From positions 97,948,375 to 98,012,374 of the forward strand of contig CM077644.1 in assembly GCA_039707465.1 (NCBI GenBank): a DNA stretch of 64,000 nucleotides, in the 5' to 3' direction. The notes under the pieces are model-generated. The model searched no databases. It saw only the letters and a program-made list of their open reading frames with translations, and was not told the DNA's origin. The DNA is from Rhabdophis nuchalis. Taxonomy: Eukaryota > Chordata > Lepidosauria > Squamata > Natricidae. This document shows positions 10,648 to 20,359 of this stretch, in pieces (position 1 is the first letter of the stretch; each line of letters opens with the position of its first letter). The translations under genes and the position numbers were made by a program.

Positions 10648-11190
10648 AACAGCTGACTGCCAGCAGTTTGGCAGTTTGATTGTCACCAGTTCAAGGTTGA
10701 CTTTCTGGTGTTTCCATGGTTAATGGTGTTACAAAACCCTTCATGGAAGTTATACCTATTCAAAGGGTCTACCTTAAGCATCTTGGATTGCAGAGGCCAA
10801 TTGAGCAATTTCTAGTCAACCATAGGTGATATTCAGCAGGTTCTGACCAGTTCTGGAGAACTGGTAGTGGAAATTTTGAGTAGTTTGGTGAACTGGTAAA
10901 TACCACCTCTGACTGGCCCCACCACCAGCTATTCTCTGCCTCCCGAGTCCCAGCTGATTGGGAAGAAATGGGAATTTTGCAGTAACCTTGACCCGGAGTG
11001 GGGTGGAAATGGGGATTTGACAGTATCCTTTCCCTGCCATGCCCACCAAGCCATACCATGCCCACTGAGCCATGCCCACAGAACCGGTAGTAAAATGTTT
11101 TGAATCCCACCACTTGTTGACTCAGCCTTCTATTCTTTCGAGGTCAATTAAATGAAGACCCAGATTGTTGGGTGCCATGTTGTGCGCTAG
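10648..11190 (+). mobile_element. tRNA-derived SINE interrupted by a hAT element
   Basis: The head (about 10648-10702) reads CAGCAGTTTGGCAGTTTGATT-like, with a B-box-type segment, then breaks. The 3' part resumes at 11116 with GTTGACTCAGCCTTC, TTCGAGGTCAATTAAATGA and GACCCAGATTGTTGGG. The same SINE is present on the minus strand at 25850-26165. The break coincides with the element at 10703-11114. Confidence 0.65.
10703..11114. mobile_element. hAT element inserted in a SINE
   Basis: Left end TTCTGGTGTTTCC is a diverged match to the CAGTGGTGGGTTTC type end; right end GAATCCCACCACT. Flanking GGTTGACT (10695-10702) and TGTTGACT (11115-11122) are 8 bp with one mismatch. The part from 10825 closely follows the copy at 10313 (GTTCTGACCAGTTCTGGAGA, then the GCCATGCCCAC motif). 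Confidence 0.6.
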
Positions 11191-11204
11191 TTACACCCCT
11201 TCCT

Positions 11205-12114
11205 GATTTTTTATCATATGGAATATTACACTACACTCTACATCAGGCTACCACTGAGGAGTATGCAGAAGCTACAGTTGGTACAGAATTATATCACACT
11301 AGCAATTTTGGATCCCTCAAGGATGACACATGTAACACTTTTGCAGCATGAGTTTCATTGTGTGCTGCTTTGTTTCAGAGTCCAATTCAAGATGTTGGTT
11401 ATTACCTTTAACATCCTACAATGATTTGGGATCAGGTTATGCAAGGAACCATCTTACATCAGGCAAGGGAGCTTAAGTTATGGACCCTGCTGAGTATTGC
11501 AAGCAGAATTGGCTGGAGAATAGGCAGGAGTAATGCCTGCTGCTGATTGGCCAGCCATGTTTGACAGCCACTATTTAAAGGTGCTGTCAAACGGAAGCCA
11601 ACATTCTACTTGTGCTTGTTATTGAGTTAGTTGCCAGTTGGAGTAGATTGTTCAATAAAGAATTAATAGTTAACCATGCCTTGTCTCAATCGATCTCATG
11701 ACAGTATATTAAAACATAGCAGACCCTGTCAGTTAAAGAATTTTGACAGAAGGGGTCCAAGGAAGAGATCTTTCTCTGCTTTATTCCCACCTTATGGAAA
11801 TATCTTCCCACCACCATGTGAGGTTGGTCTCCACTCTTCTGGCCATTCAGAAGAGTGTGAAGACTTGGTGCTCCCAACTTGCAGGAACTTTGAAGAGCAG
11901 CATGCAATCAGAGGGTGGTTAGCACCCTGAAGGTACTTCCGCCATTTTTCTAACCATTCCCCCTTTCCACCATTCTAAACTTATTTTATTGCTGTATTTT
12001 ACTGAACATGATGTGCATTGTGTTTTTATATAATTTTTATGCTTTTATTTGTAAACTGCCACAGTCATTCCGAGAGTGAGATGAGTGGTATCTAAACTTG
12101 ATTGATAAAAAAAG
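11205..12114 (+). mobile_element. L2-type LINE 3' part split by a solo LTR
   Basis: Before the LTR the translated sequence keeps L2 RT C-terminal words: RLPLRSMQKLQLVQN, SRMTHVT and VQFKMLVITFNIL. After the LTR (from 11704) it resumes with GPRKRSFSALFPPYGNIFPP and ends in a 3' UTR reading AAACTGCCACAGTC and GGTATCTAAACTTGATTGAT. Several substitutions and the 228-bp insertion make it dead. It is an older L2 subfamily than the 53-kb and 61-kb copies. Confidence 0.8.
11476..11703 (+). mobile_element. Solo LTR (degraded) inside an L2
   Basis: Begins AGTTATGGACC (first T of the expected TGTTATG changed) and ends CTCATGACA. It interrupts the L2 frame exactly here. It has CCAAT-box sequence GATTGG near 11550, a TATTTAAA box at about 11571-11578 set between the inverted arms TTGACAGC and GCTGTCAA, and an AATAAAG polyadenylation-type signal at about 11654. 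Flanks GCTTA and GTATA match only in part. Same superfamily as the LTRs at 15150, 28881 and 58960. Confidence 0.7.
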
Positions 12115-12234
12115 GACCTCAATTTCTTAAATAAACAAATATCAATTAAATTCATAGTCTGTTGGAAGCTTGGTCAGTTTCACCTGCAGTTGCTGAAGCA
12201 TATGAGCTAATGAATTAAAAACAGACTATGTGAA

Positions 12235-12600
12235 CTACTGATTTCCTTAGAGTCCTGTGAAAAAATCAGATGGAAAAACGGCTATTGACCTCTTTCTAGC
12301 AGTTCATGATAGAAAGGGTCCTCACATACTGCATTACAGTATGGTACGCTGGTTTAACTGCTATGGACAGGAAGGCACTACAGAGAGTGATCAATTTGGC
12401 ACAAGAAACCATTGGTTGCCCTCCAACACCATTGGATGACATCACCTGGTCTTGCTGCTTTAGCAGAGTAAGGAAGATACTCAGAGATGACTCACACCCT
12501 GGTCAGTGTCTCTTCCCACTTCTACCATTGGGCAGAAGACATCAAAGTATAACCAGCTGAATAAATAGGTTTAAGATAGTTTCTATCCTAGGGTTTAATG
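12235..12600 (+). mobile_element. Rex/Babar-like LINE RT C-terminal remnant
   Basis: The frame at 12306-12560 translates to words typical of the C-terminus of Rex-type non-LTR reverse transcriptases: ERVLTYCITVWYAGLTA, DRKALQRVINLAQETIGCP and DDSHPGQCLFPLLPLGRR. The catalytic RT core is absent. Assignment to Rex1/Babar rather than another LINE clade is from memory. Just downstream (12597-12626) is a perfect hairpin with arms TAATGGGATTAA. Confidence 0.6.
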
Positions 12601-12916
12601 GGATTAATGGTGATTAATCCCATTAAATGTGTGCATGTATGTGTGCGCACACATTCAGACTCCCCAGGCCTGATTTGGGAAAAAAGGGGGGCATACTTCT
12701 TCCCTTGAGTCCAGCAACCCACAAGTCACACTTGGGACTCAGCTTCAGTTTGTTCCTGTTCCTAAATCAACTTCAAAAGCCAAATCATGACTCAGTGCTC
12801 CCCCCTTGGCTTCACACAGCGCAGGGTCACCTTGCAAGATCAGGGCTCAGTTACACGGATGCACACATGCATTTCAATGCAGGCCCACGCCAGTCGTCTC
12901 ACCATTAATTAATTAA

Positions 12917-13048
12917 GATTAATGACAGAAACTGAGACAAGTAATGGGAGCTCACTCTGTTATCCAGCACTAGGGATTCGAACCATCAAACTGCTGACCT
13001 TTCTGATCAACAGGCTCAGCGTCTTAGACACTGGGCCATCGCGTCCCT
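12917..13048 (-). mobile_element. Sauria-type SINE, head only
   Basis: The minus strand starts GGACGCGATGGCCCAGTG, continues with an A-box-like TGTCTAAGACGCTGAG and a B-box GGTTCGAATCC, then GTGAGCTCCCATTACTTG. This is the 5' half of the SINE at 750-1072. The tail is missing. Confidence 0.82.
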
Positions 13049-13666
13049 ATTCGACATAGTTTAATGATTCTCAAAACTGTAATCTCTGGAATTTATTTAA
13101 AATCAAAGGGAAGATATCTAATGTCTCTTAGAGAACTGGCTGTGGCAATGCCATAGATCAACTCTCCTATCTGAGCTGTTTCTGTTTACTGAGAGAGGAT
13201 TGTGACAGTCCCTATCATTTGAGCCATGCACCCAAGTCACCACTCGAATTATGACAGCCAAAACCAGTGTAGAAAACAACCTATTCAGAATGTCTGACCA
13301 CATTTTTTGAGATGCCGCTACAGGTACTTAAAAGGGACAGCAGTTTTCTGAAGGCCACAATCTACCAATCAATGCTGCAGGCTGTCATTAATCCTGGCCT
13401 AATATATTCATGAAAGGAGTAAATCTCAGGATATACAGACTCAGAAAGCTGCAAGAACTTCTTGCTGCAATTGCAATGAAGTATTTGTAGCTGCATAGCT
13501 TGTTGTCCTTTATTCAAATTAGGGTTCTCCACATGGCAATAGTAAATTATGAGCCCTAGTATGAATTGAACTGGAGAGATGTAGAAAGGGGCTGAGTAAG
13601 CAGCAGATATCCTCAGAAGTTAAACTTACCATCAACACCAAGTGCCTAATTTGGAACCAATATACA
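13049..13666. other. No gene recognised
   Basis: No supportable call on either strand. Confidence 0.4.
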
Positions 13667-13668
13667 TA

Positions 13669-13907
13669 CCCTGTTTCCTAGAAAATAAGACCTCCCCAGA
13701 TAATAAGCCCAATCGGGCTTTTGAGCGCATGCACTAAAATAATCCCTTGCCTGAAAATAAGCCCTCCCTGAAAATATTGCAACACAGCAGCAGCCATGAG
13801 GTGACCATGCTCTCCGCCTCCTGCACCTCAACAATAATAAGATCTCCCCAAAAATAAGGCCTAGTGCTTATTTCAAAAATAAGACCCTATTTTCAGGAAA
13901 ACATGGG
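13669..13907. mobile_element. Mariner/pogo-like MITE (CCCTGTTTCC termini)
   Basis: Left end CCCTGTTTCCTAGAAAATAA, right end TTATTTTCAGGAAAACATGGG, flanked by TA on both sides. The interior repeats AATAAG motifs on both strands. A second copy of the family is at 50690-50915. Non-coding. Confidence 0.75.
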
Positions 13908-14036
13908 TAATTAAATTGGTTGCCCAAAGAGAAGCAGCCCATACATACGAAAGTTGGTAATAGATCCCATGCAACCCTTGGCCTCGTGTGGTTCTTATTC
14001 TAACTTTAAAAGCACTTTGCGTTCAGAGCTCTAGCA

Positions 14037-14106
14037 CAGGGGTCTCCAACCTTTGCAACTTTAAATCTGAAGGACTTCAGCTCCCAGAATTCTCCAGCCA
14101 GCAAAG
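14037..14106. mobile_element. Half copy of palindromic hAT MITE with 33-bp flank duplication
   Basis: Starts CAGGGGTCTCCAACC like the complete copy at 50473 but stops at CCAGCCAGC where the palindrome should fold back. The 33-bp flank CTTTAAAAGCACTTTGC... is present at 14004-14036 and again at 14107-14139 with two differences. Such a long duplication is not a normal hAT target duplication. Confidence 0.85.
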
Positions 14107-14139
14107 CTTTAAAAGCACTTTGCATTCAGAGCTCTAACA

Positions 14140-15056
14140 AGAGAGATCCACCATTTCCTATTTTGGTCAAAGAATAGAGGAAGAAAAGGTATCAAAAAGT
14201 GAAAGGAAAAAGTAGATGTTGTCGGAGAAAAAAGGGGGCATTGTTTGTACAAGAGAAGAAAAAAAAAACCTTCCTACTCACCCTTGTTTGAGCTGTGGTA
14301 GACTAGTCTGGAGAAAAGTGGCCCTTATTAGAAGAAATGTTCTCTACTTGCAGTGCTTCAGCAAGCCAGAAAGCCCAGTTCTCTTCGGATATTGGTTTGC
14401 TCAGAAGCAGACATAGACAATATTTCTGGATTAACCAGGAGGAAATAAAAATCTTTACAGGTTGGTTCTCAAAATGCCAATTGAATCCTAAAAGGTTATT
14501 TTCTGTTGTGCAGTTGCTCAAGAGCTTCACCAGAAGAATGTCTAGATGGGCCTGGACTTCATAGTGGCTTGCTAAAGGCATTCAGACTTGGAATCTTGCA
14601 TGAATAGATAATCTACCTCTGATTGTTTTAAATACATACTTGCTATGCTAATAATGAAGTTTTATACAATTGCCTTGGTTACAGGCAGGGGAAAAATTAC
14701 TAGCCTTTAAAATGAGATAGAAAAATGGGTACATTTCATTACTTATTAGGAAAGAAGGTACTTATTTAGAAGGTCAATGCTTTTCATGAATGCTTCTAAT
14801 ATTCGGTGAGCTCTCGTTCACTGCGGATGATGTATGTCTTAATCTGAACATTTCGCACTGTGACCTATATAAATACCTTGGGTTCTCCTTTCCTATGTTT
14901 CATTCCTGACAATTGAGGGGCTTGTTCAGTTTGCATTGCGTTGTTAGTTTCTGATCACAGTATAAACACTATGATTAAGAAGCACTGTCTGGAAAGATTT
15001 GTCTGATTGTGTGTAATGGCAATATCTTAGGGTATTTAATATGCACTTTTTTTTTC
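14140..15056. other. No gene recognised
   Basis: Reading frames up to about 90 codons exist on opposite strands over the same bases, have no recognisable domain and no convincing splice context. Confidence 0.4.
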
Positions 15057-15064
15057 TCCAATAC

Positions 15065-15713
15065 CAGTGATGGCTAACCTTTTTTGTCCTCATATGCCGA
15101 AAGTGCCTGCGTGCGACAGCGTGTGCGTGCCCACACCTATAATGCAAGGTGTTATGTTCTCAACCTACGCACAGACAGTCAGTCTGGGGAACCAAGGTTG
15201 ACCCGGAGGTTTGTGAAACACTGTAACAGCCAGTCGCGTCTGATTGGCCGAGACGCGGCTGGCCGAGCCAGACTTTCTGTCTGGCTCAGGTTTTTCCCGC
15301 TTTAGAAAAACCTATAAAAAGCTACCAAAGTGGGGAACTCTGAGTTGCACTGATATCTTGTTGTTCCTGTATATAGTTCTTGCTATTTGCAATAAACCTG
15401 TTCAATGACTAGCCTGTCTCGGACTGAATCTCTGCAAACATAACACAATGCATGTATGACAGCCCCCCACATGCCCCACAATCCCTGCCCATGTGGGCAT
15501 GACATGCCATGCTCCCCCTGCCTCCCGTGCATGCACGTGTCTCCAGCATGCGCAGCAGAGACCGAAAAATCAGCTGGCCACCGAGAGGCGCGCGCACATG
15601 AACGGTGGAGCTGAGCCAGGGTGACGGCTCCTGTGCCCATAGAGAGTGCTCTGCATGCCACAGGTGGCATGCTTGCCATAAGTGGCACCCGTGCCATAAG
15701 TTCGCCATCACGG
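15065..15713. mobile_element. hAT element (CAGTGATGGC termini) carrying a solo LTR
   Basis: Left end CAGTGATGGCTAACCTTTTT; right end AAGTTCGCCATCACGG. Duplications TCCAATAC (15057-15064) and TCCTATAC (15714-15721), one mismatch, TA at positions 4-5. The LTR at 15150-15445 interrupts it. The uninterrupted sister copy at 41550-41879 reads ATAATGCAATGCGCAT across the point of insertion. CpG and GCATG-rich interior, no transposase. Confidence 0.88.
15150..15445 (+). mobile_element. Solo LTR (296 bp)
   Basis: Perfect terminal inverted repeats TGTTATGTT and AACATAACA. Flanking 5-bp sequences CAAGG and CAATG differ by one base. Promoter-like parts: CCAAT box in reverse (GATTGG, 15242-15247) in the loop of CAGTCGCGTCT/AGACGCGGCTG, a TATAAAA at about 15312-15318 next to a second hairpin (AGGTTTTTC/GAAAAACCT), and an AATAAAC signal at about 15391. 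No internal retroelement genes remain, as expected after LTR-LTR recombination. Confidence 0.87.
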
Positions 15714-15721
15714 TCCTATAC

Positions 15722-16580
15722 TATGATGGAAAAAGAAAACAACAACAACAAAGGAACTTTTTAAAGATAGAGACAAGGTATCTTTAAGATGACTCCCAGA
15801 TATCTTTATCCGATCCTATGTTACCATAATATAATTAATGTTGCATTATTTCTATGGATTTTAAAAAATTATTCAGACATTTATATTGCTGTATCTAGTC
15901 TATTTCTGTGGACAGGAATTCCAAGAATATTTGCAAACGATGCGAGCCAATTATTTATACATCTTTGCTGTGATCTAAAGCCATCAACCACTGAATGTTC
16001 TTGTGTCTGAGTGTGGGTCCCACCTTCATTTTATTTGGAAGCGTATGCTCAGTGAACAGTTGTTAAATCTGTAGGATCCCACCCCTGGTCCATTTGGAAC
16101 TTTTTAAAATTAAAATTTTAACCACCCATTTGCTGTTTATTCCCTTCCCCAGAAAAACACTTTTTCAACTTCAAAATGTTCTTTTGCCAAATATTGAAGG
16201 ATACTTACCTGGTGTTTGCAGACTTGTTGATCAAAAGTTCCTAATAGCTGCAAAGCAGTTAACCAGCAATTTCCAAAAAGTGATTAAAAAAAAGAAGCTT
16301 GGAGACTGAATGTCCTTTCAAAGATGCTGACCATGGTTTGAGCAAAATGGTTTTCCCTTGCCTCCCAGACCTCTAAACCCACTAAAGACCATTATTTTGC
16401 AGTCTCCTTAAGAGGAGCACCAGTCTGAAGCACTTGTGAGTGATCTCAGATCCTCTCCTTGACTAGAGAGGAATTACAAAGAACTGGTCTATTTGTTGAG
16501 ACTTCACTTCACCACGGTTGTCAGCTCTCCTTTTTGCAGAGTTGTCTTCAGTGCATCATATTTTTTCCTGGAAATCCGAA
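15722..16580. other. No gene recognised
   Basis: AT-rich; no supportable gene or repeat call. Confidence 0.4.
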
Positions 16581-16587
16581 GTAAGAT

Positions 16588-16590
<3 letters not shown>

Positions 16591-16642
<52 letters not shown>
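16591..16642 (+). repeat. (GT)n microsatellite
   Basis: Twenty-six uninterrupted GT units. Confidence 0.97.
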
Positions 16643-16644
<2 letters not shown>

Positions 16645-16849
16645 CAGTTAGTCTGCGTGTTTGCGTTCTTCATGGGAAAAAAATGGAAAAAGCAAACAAA
16701 TATTGAGCCACCACTTAAGCAACATTGATACATACTAAATAATCAGCAATTTTTTGTAAGGCGCCACATTTAATCAGTTCTCCAGAAAGCTTCTGTGTAG
16801 TGTAGAAAGTATGATGCAGGATTCATATTCCTGCCCAGCTGTGAAGCTC

Positions 16850-16965
16850 AGTAAATGATCCTCGGCAAGTCACTGTCTTTTAATTTAACCTACTTCACAG
16901 GGCTGGTGTCAACCCAAACTGGGAGATGATAATCCAATATGGATCACTGAGTGAGTTCTTCGAAA
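16850..16965 (+). mobile_element. MIR-like SINE fragment
   Basis: CTCGGCAAGTCACTGTC, CCTACTTCACAGGG and GGGAGATGATAAT follow the order of the conserved core and 3' part of MIR-type SINEs. It is old and diverged. Confidence 0.5.
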
Positions 16966-17265
16966 TTTAGAAACAACAATTAAATATTTTACTATCTCAT
17001 CCTCCCCCTTTTTTTTCAATTTTGGCAGATCTCAGAAGAATGTGGCAACTGCAATGTTAAGTAAAAACAAACTGCTACTCATTTTTTTAGCCAGCCCATC
17101 TGCTTCTAGGGAGCAAAAAAAAAAAAAAAAAAAAAAGGGTGGTAGGATTAATTTCTGGAGTGAATTTCAAATAACACATATTCAGTCCTTCTAATCTACA
17201 TACATGATAAAATCAAAACCTTCTGAAGGGAACAGCAGTGGTCTGTGTGTATATGTGCATGTACG
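16966..17265. other. No gene recognised; 22-bp poly-A at 17117-17138
   Basis: Contains a pure adenine run but no recognisable retroelement body in front of it. Confidence 0.4.
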
Positions 17266-17269
17266 TATG

Positions 17270-17730
17270 AGTGAAATTGGCAATATTCCCTTCGACCGAA
17301 GGCATACGTCCCTTCGACCGATCCGCTCCCACAGAGAGGGCCTTCTCCGGGTACCGTCGACCAGGCAATGCCGGTTGGCGACGCCTAGGGGAAGGGCCTT
17401 CTCTGTGGCGGGCCCAGCCCTCTGGAACGACCTACCCCCCGAACTACACACCACCTCGGACCTCCGCCTCTTCCGCCAATGTCTCAAGACTTATTTATTC
17501 CAACAAGCTGTCCTAGCATAACCTCCGTTTTCTGACTTTTAAATGTGGATAAATTTTTAATTCTTAGGGTTTTATAATGGGTTTTAGCACGGGATATAAT
17601 TTAATAGTTTTTTAATGATATATTTTTTGTATTTTGTATGGTTTTTAATATTGCTTGTGCGCCGCCCTGGGTCCTTGCAAGGGGAAAGGCGGGGTATAAA
17701 TTTAATAAAATAAAATAAAATAAAATATTG
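17270..17730 (+). mobile_element. L2-like LINE 3' end
   Basis: The frame 17204-17521 keeps the RT C-terminus: SLRPIRSHREGLLRVPSTR, ATPRGRAFSVAGPALWNDLP and a terminal FRQCLKTYLFQQAVLA before the stop. The 3' UTR ends GCCGCCCTGGGTCC and AGGCGGGGTATAAAT, then an (AATAA)n tail. The 5' break is at about 17270. This copy keeps an intact last segment but has no RT core. Confidence 0.85.
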
Positions 17731-17848
17731 GGTGGTATTCTTTTTTGCTTGCCTATGTGATCTTGTGTTTCTAGATTTCTAAGATCACACAACCCAAAAC
17801 TCAGATAGTTCTAAGATCAGGAGACATCTCTTTGGACACCATGAAATA

Positions 17849-18525
17849 CCATATTTTTTGCACGATAAGTTGCTTCACATCATAAGATGCAGGTAATTTT
17901 TGGGGAGGAAAACAACAACAAAAAATCTGCCTCTGTCTCCCAGCAATTTGTCTCCTTGCAGCAAATAGCAAACAGTCTGGTCAGCTTCAACACAGCCTGA
18001 TTTAGCGTGAGCAGCTGATTGGAGGTTGGCTTGGCCACCGCCGATCAGCTATTCCAGGGATCACCACTGCCCATCATCACTGTCACTGCCCATCACCGCC
18101 GCCTATTGCCGCCTCTGTGTGCTCCATTTTCAGCCTCCACACCCCCCAATTTCGGCCTCCATGCGCCCCATTTTTTGCCTCTGTGCATCCCATTTTGGGC
18201 CCTTTCCAGGTGCCAGGGATCACCTCTGATCGCTGCCACCTGGAATGGGCCAAAAATGAGATGTGCAAAGGCCAAAAATGGGATGTGCGGAGGCTGAAAA
18301 TGAGGCATGCAGAAGCCAAAAATGGGGTACACAGAAGCAGTGATAGGTGACAGTGGCATTGGGTAGCGGTGATCCCCGCAGCATGGAATCGCTGATTGGT
18401 GGTATTCCAGGAGGCCAATCAAACTGCCAATCAGCTGCTTGTGCTAAATCAGGCTGTCCTGAAGCTGACCAGACTGTTTGCTGTTTGCTGCAAGGAGGCA
18501 AATTGCTGAGAGGCAGAGGCCGAAG
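17849..18525. mobile_element. Foldback-like element, right tip lost
   Basis: Left end CCATATTTTTTGCACGATAA after a TA resembles the termini at 28204 and 55981. The interior is a long inverted repeat: 17942-18040 (CAGCAATTTGTCTCCTTGCA, then AACAGTCTGGTCAGCTTCA) is mirrored by about 18418-18515, with the centre near 18222. The expected right terminal repeat after 18525 is not found, so the copy is truncated or rearranged there. Non-coding. Confidence 0.65.
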
Positions 18526-18854
18526 GGTGGGGGTTGGCGGGTGGATTGGGCTTCGGCAACATTCGCTCTCTTTAATATATCATAGGGCCAGAAATGCTCA
18601 TACTGCTTTGTCCTCATACGTCTGCCTAGTGTCAGCTGAAGAATATATGACGACTCAGGCCATATTGATTGATGGCAACACTGCCGACGAGGGCAAAGAT
18701 TTACATTTTTAGAATTATTTTGAAAGAGTGGTGTTGACAATCCCTAAGCCTGGACACCTTCCTACTTGGCCTTAGCCCTGCCTCTGGCCCAGCTTTGAGT
18801 GAATTAGTTAAGCTGGCACTTTAAAAAGATGCTTTGCAGATCCAATGTGTTTGG

Positions 18855-18990
18855 CGACATGGAAGGAAAGAGAAAAGGAAAGGGAAAAGAAAAGAAAGGG
18901 AAGGGAAAGGAAAGGAAAAAGGAAAAGGACAGAGTAGAGAGAAAAAGAGGTAAAACGAAGACAAAAGAAAATAGGAGGAGCTGAAAGAAC
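18855..18990 (+). repeat. Purine-rich (GGAAA)-type tract
   Basis: Degenerate GGAAA/GAAAAG units over about 130 bases. Overlapping minus-strand frames rich in Phe/Ser/Leu are artefacts of this composition. Confidence 0.8.
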
Positions 18991-19800
18991 GAAGGGAAAT
19001 AGGTTGCAGGACTGGCATTGCACAGACATGTTATTGACAGCAATGGCAAGCTAGAAAGGCAGGAGAATGGTCTTAGAAGGCTGAACAGGAGATGGTGGAG
19101 GATGCCTGATGAGATGTGATATCAGAAGCCAGGCAGTACAATATGACACAGAATCTCTATGGAGGTCAGCCAGATACAAACTTCAAGCCCAGTTCTCTGT
19201 GCTCTCACTGACAAAGTCAAAGGAGATGAGATGCTGTTATTCAGACACATTATTCTATTCTACGGCCCAGGATGCAAACAAAGATGAAAGGACTTTGACA
19301 TGGGCATTATAATGCTGTTGGTGCACAGCCAATACTCCTTCTCCATTGCTACTGCAGCAGACAAGCTGGGAATTGTAACATCTGCCAACCACCAGAACTA
19401 CCTGGCTGTAGACCAGTCTAGCCTGCCAAAGTAATCAGAGGAAGATGGCTAGCAACTGCGTGCACAAAATCTATGGAAGCCTAATGACTTTTTGTGGGTC
19501 CAGTTGAGTTAGAGAAGAGGTGGAAGGAACACAAAAAATAGGGATATGGAATTGTCAGAATAAAGAAAATCTAAGATAGAAGTTATAAAGACATTTACTA
19601 TACTTGTCTAGGAAAGGATATGATTTCTTTAAGCAGCAACTGACAAATAAAAAATAAGTGAATGTGCACATGAGATCTGAAGTATCTCTTATCTACTTGG
19701 GATCTAAATTCTGCACATAAACTCCTATGTAAACTGGATGAGGTTACACCATGCATTGTGGTGGAATAATATTGTAACCTTATTCCATTTACATCTATGT
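18991..19800. other. No gene recognised
   Basis: No supportable gene or repeat call. Confidence 0.4.
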
Positions 19801-19804
19801 CTGC

Positions 19805-19858
19805 TCCTTCCTTCCTTCCTCCCTCCCTCCTTCCCTCCCTCCCTCCCTCCCTTCCTCC
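19805..19858 (+). repeat. (CCTT)/(CCTC)n tract
   Basis: Imperfect CCTT and CCTC tetramers immediately before the ACAAT array. Confidence 0.85.
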
Positions 19859-19860
19859 TT

Positions 19861-20355
19861 AATACAATACAATACAATACAATACAATACAATACAATAC
19901 AATACAATACAATACAATACAATACAATACAATACAATAGCAGAGTTGGAAGGGACCTTGTAGGTCTTCTAGTCCAACCCCCTGCGTGGGCAGGAACCTT
20001 ATACCATTTCAGACAAATGGCTATCTAACATCTTTTTAAAGACTTCCAGGGTTGGGGCATTCACAACTTCTGGAGGCAAGCTGTTCCAGAGGTTAATTGT
20101 TCTAACTGTCAGGAAATTTCTCCTTAGTTCTAAGTTGCTTCTCTCCTTGATTAGTTTCCACCCATTGCTTCTTGTCCTGCCCCCAGGTGCCTTGGAGAAT
20201 AGTTTGACTCCCTGTTCTTTGTGTCACCCTCTGAATATCGTGCTATCATGTCTCCCCTGGTCCTTCTCTTCATCAAACTAGACATACACAGCTCCTGCAA
20301 CCGTTCTTCATATGTTTTAGTCTCCAGTCCCCTAATCATCTTGGTTGCTTCCATC
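19861..20355 (-). mobile_element. CR1 LINE 3' end with (ACAAT)n tail
   Basis: Minus-strand translation gives the CR1 RT C-terminus in two frames ([20 protein letters not shown], then [14 protein letters not shown]). A frameshift separates this from the RSNLELRRNFL region nearer the tail. The 3' end CAGAGTTGGAAGGGACCTTG joins an array of 16 AATAC units (19861-19939) that is the expanded LINE tail. 5' truncated at about 20355. Confidence 0.9.
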
Positions 20356-20359
20356 CTTC

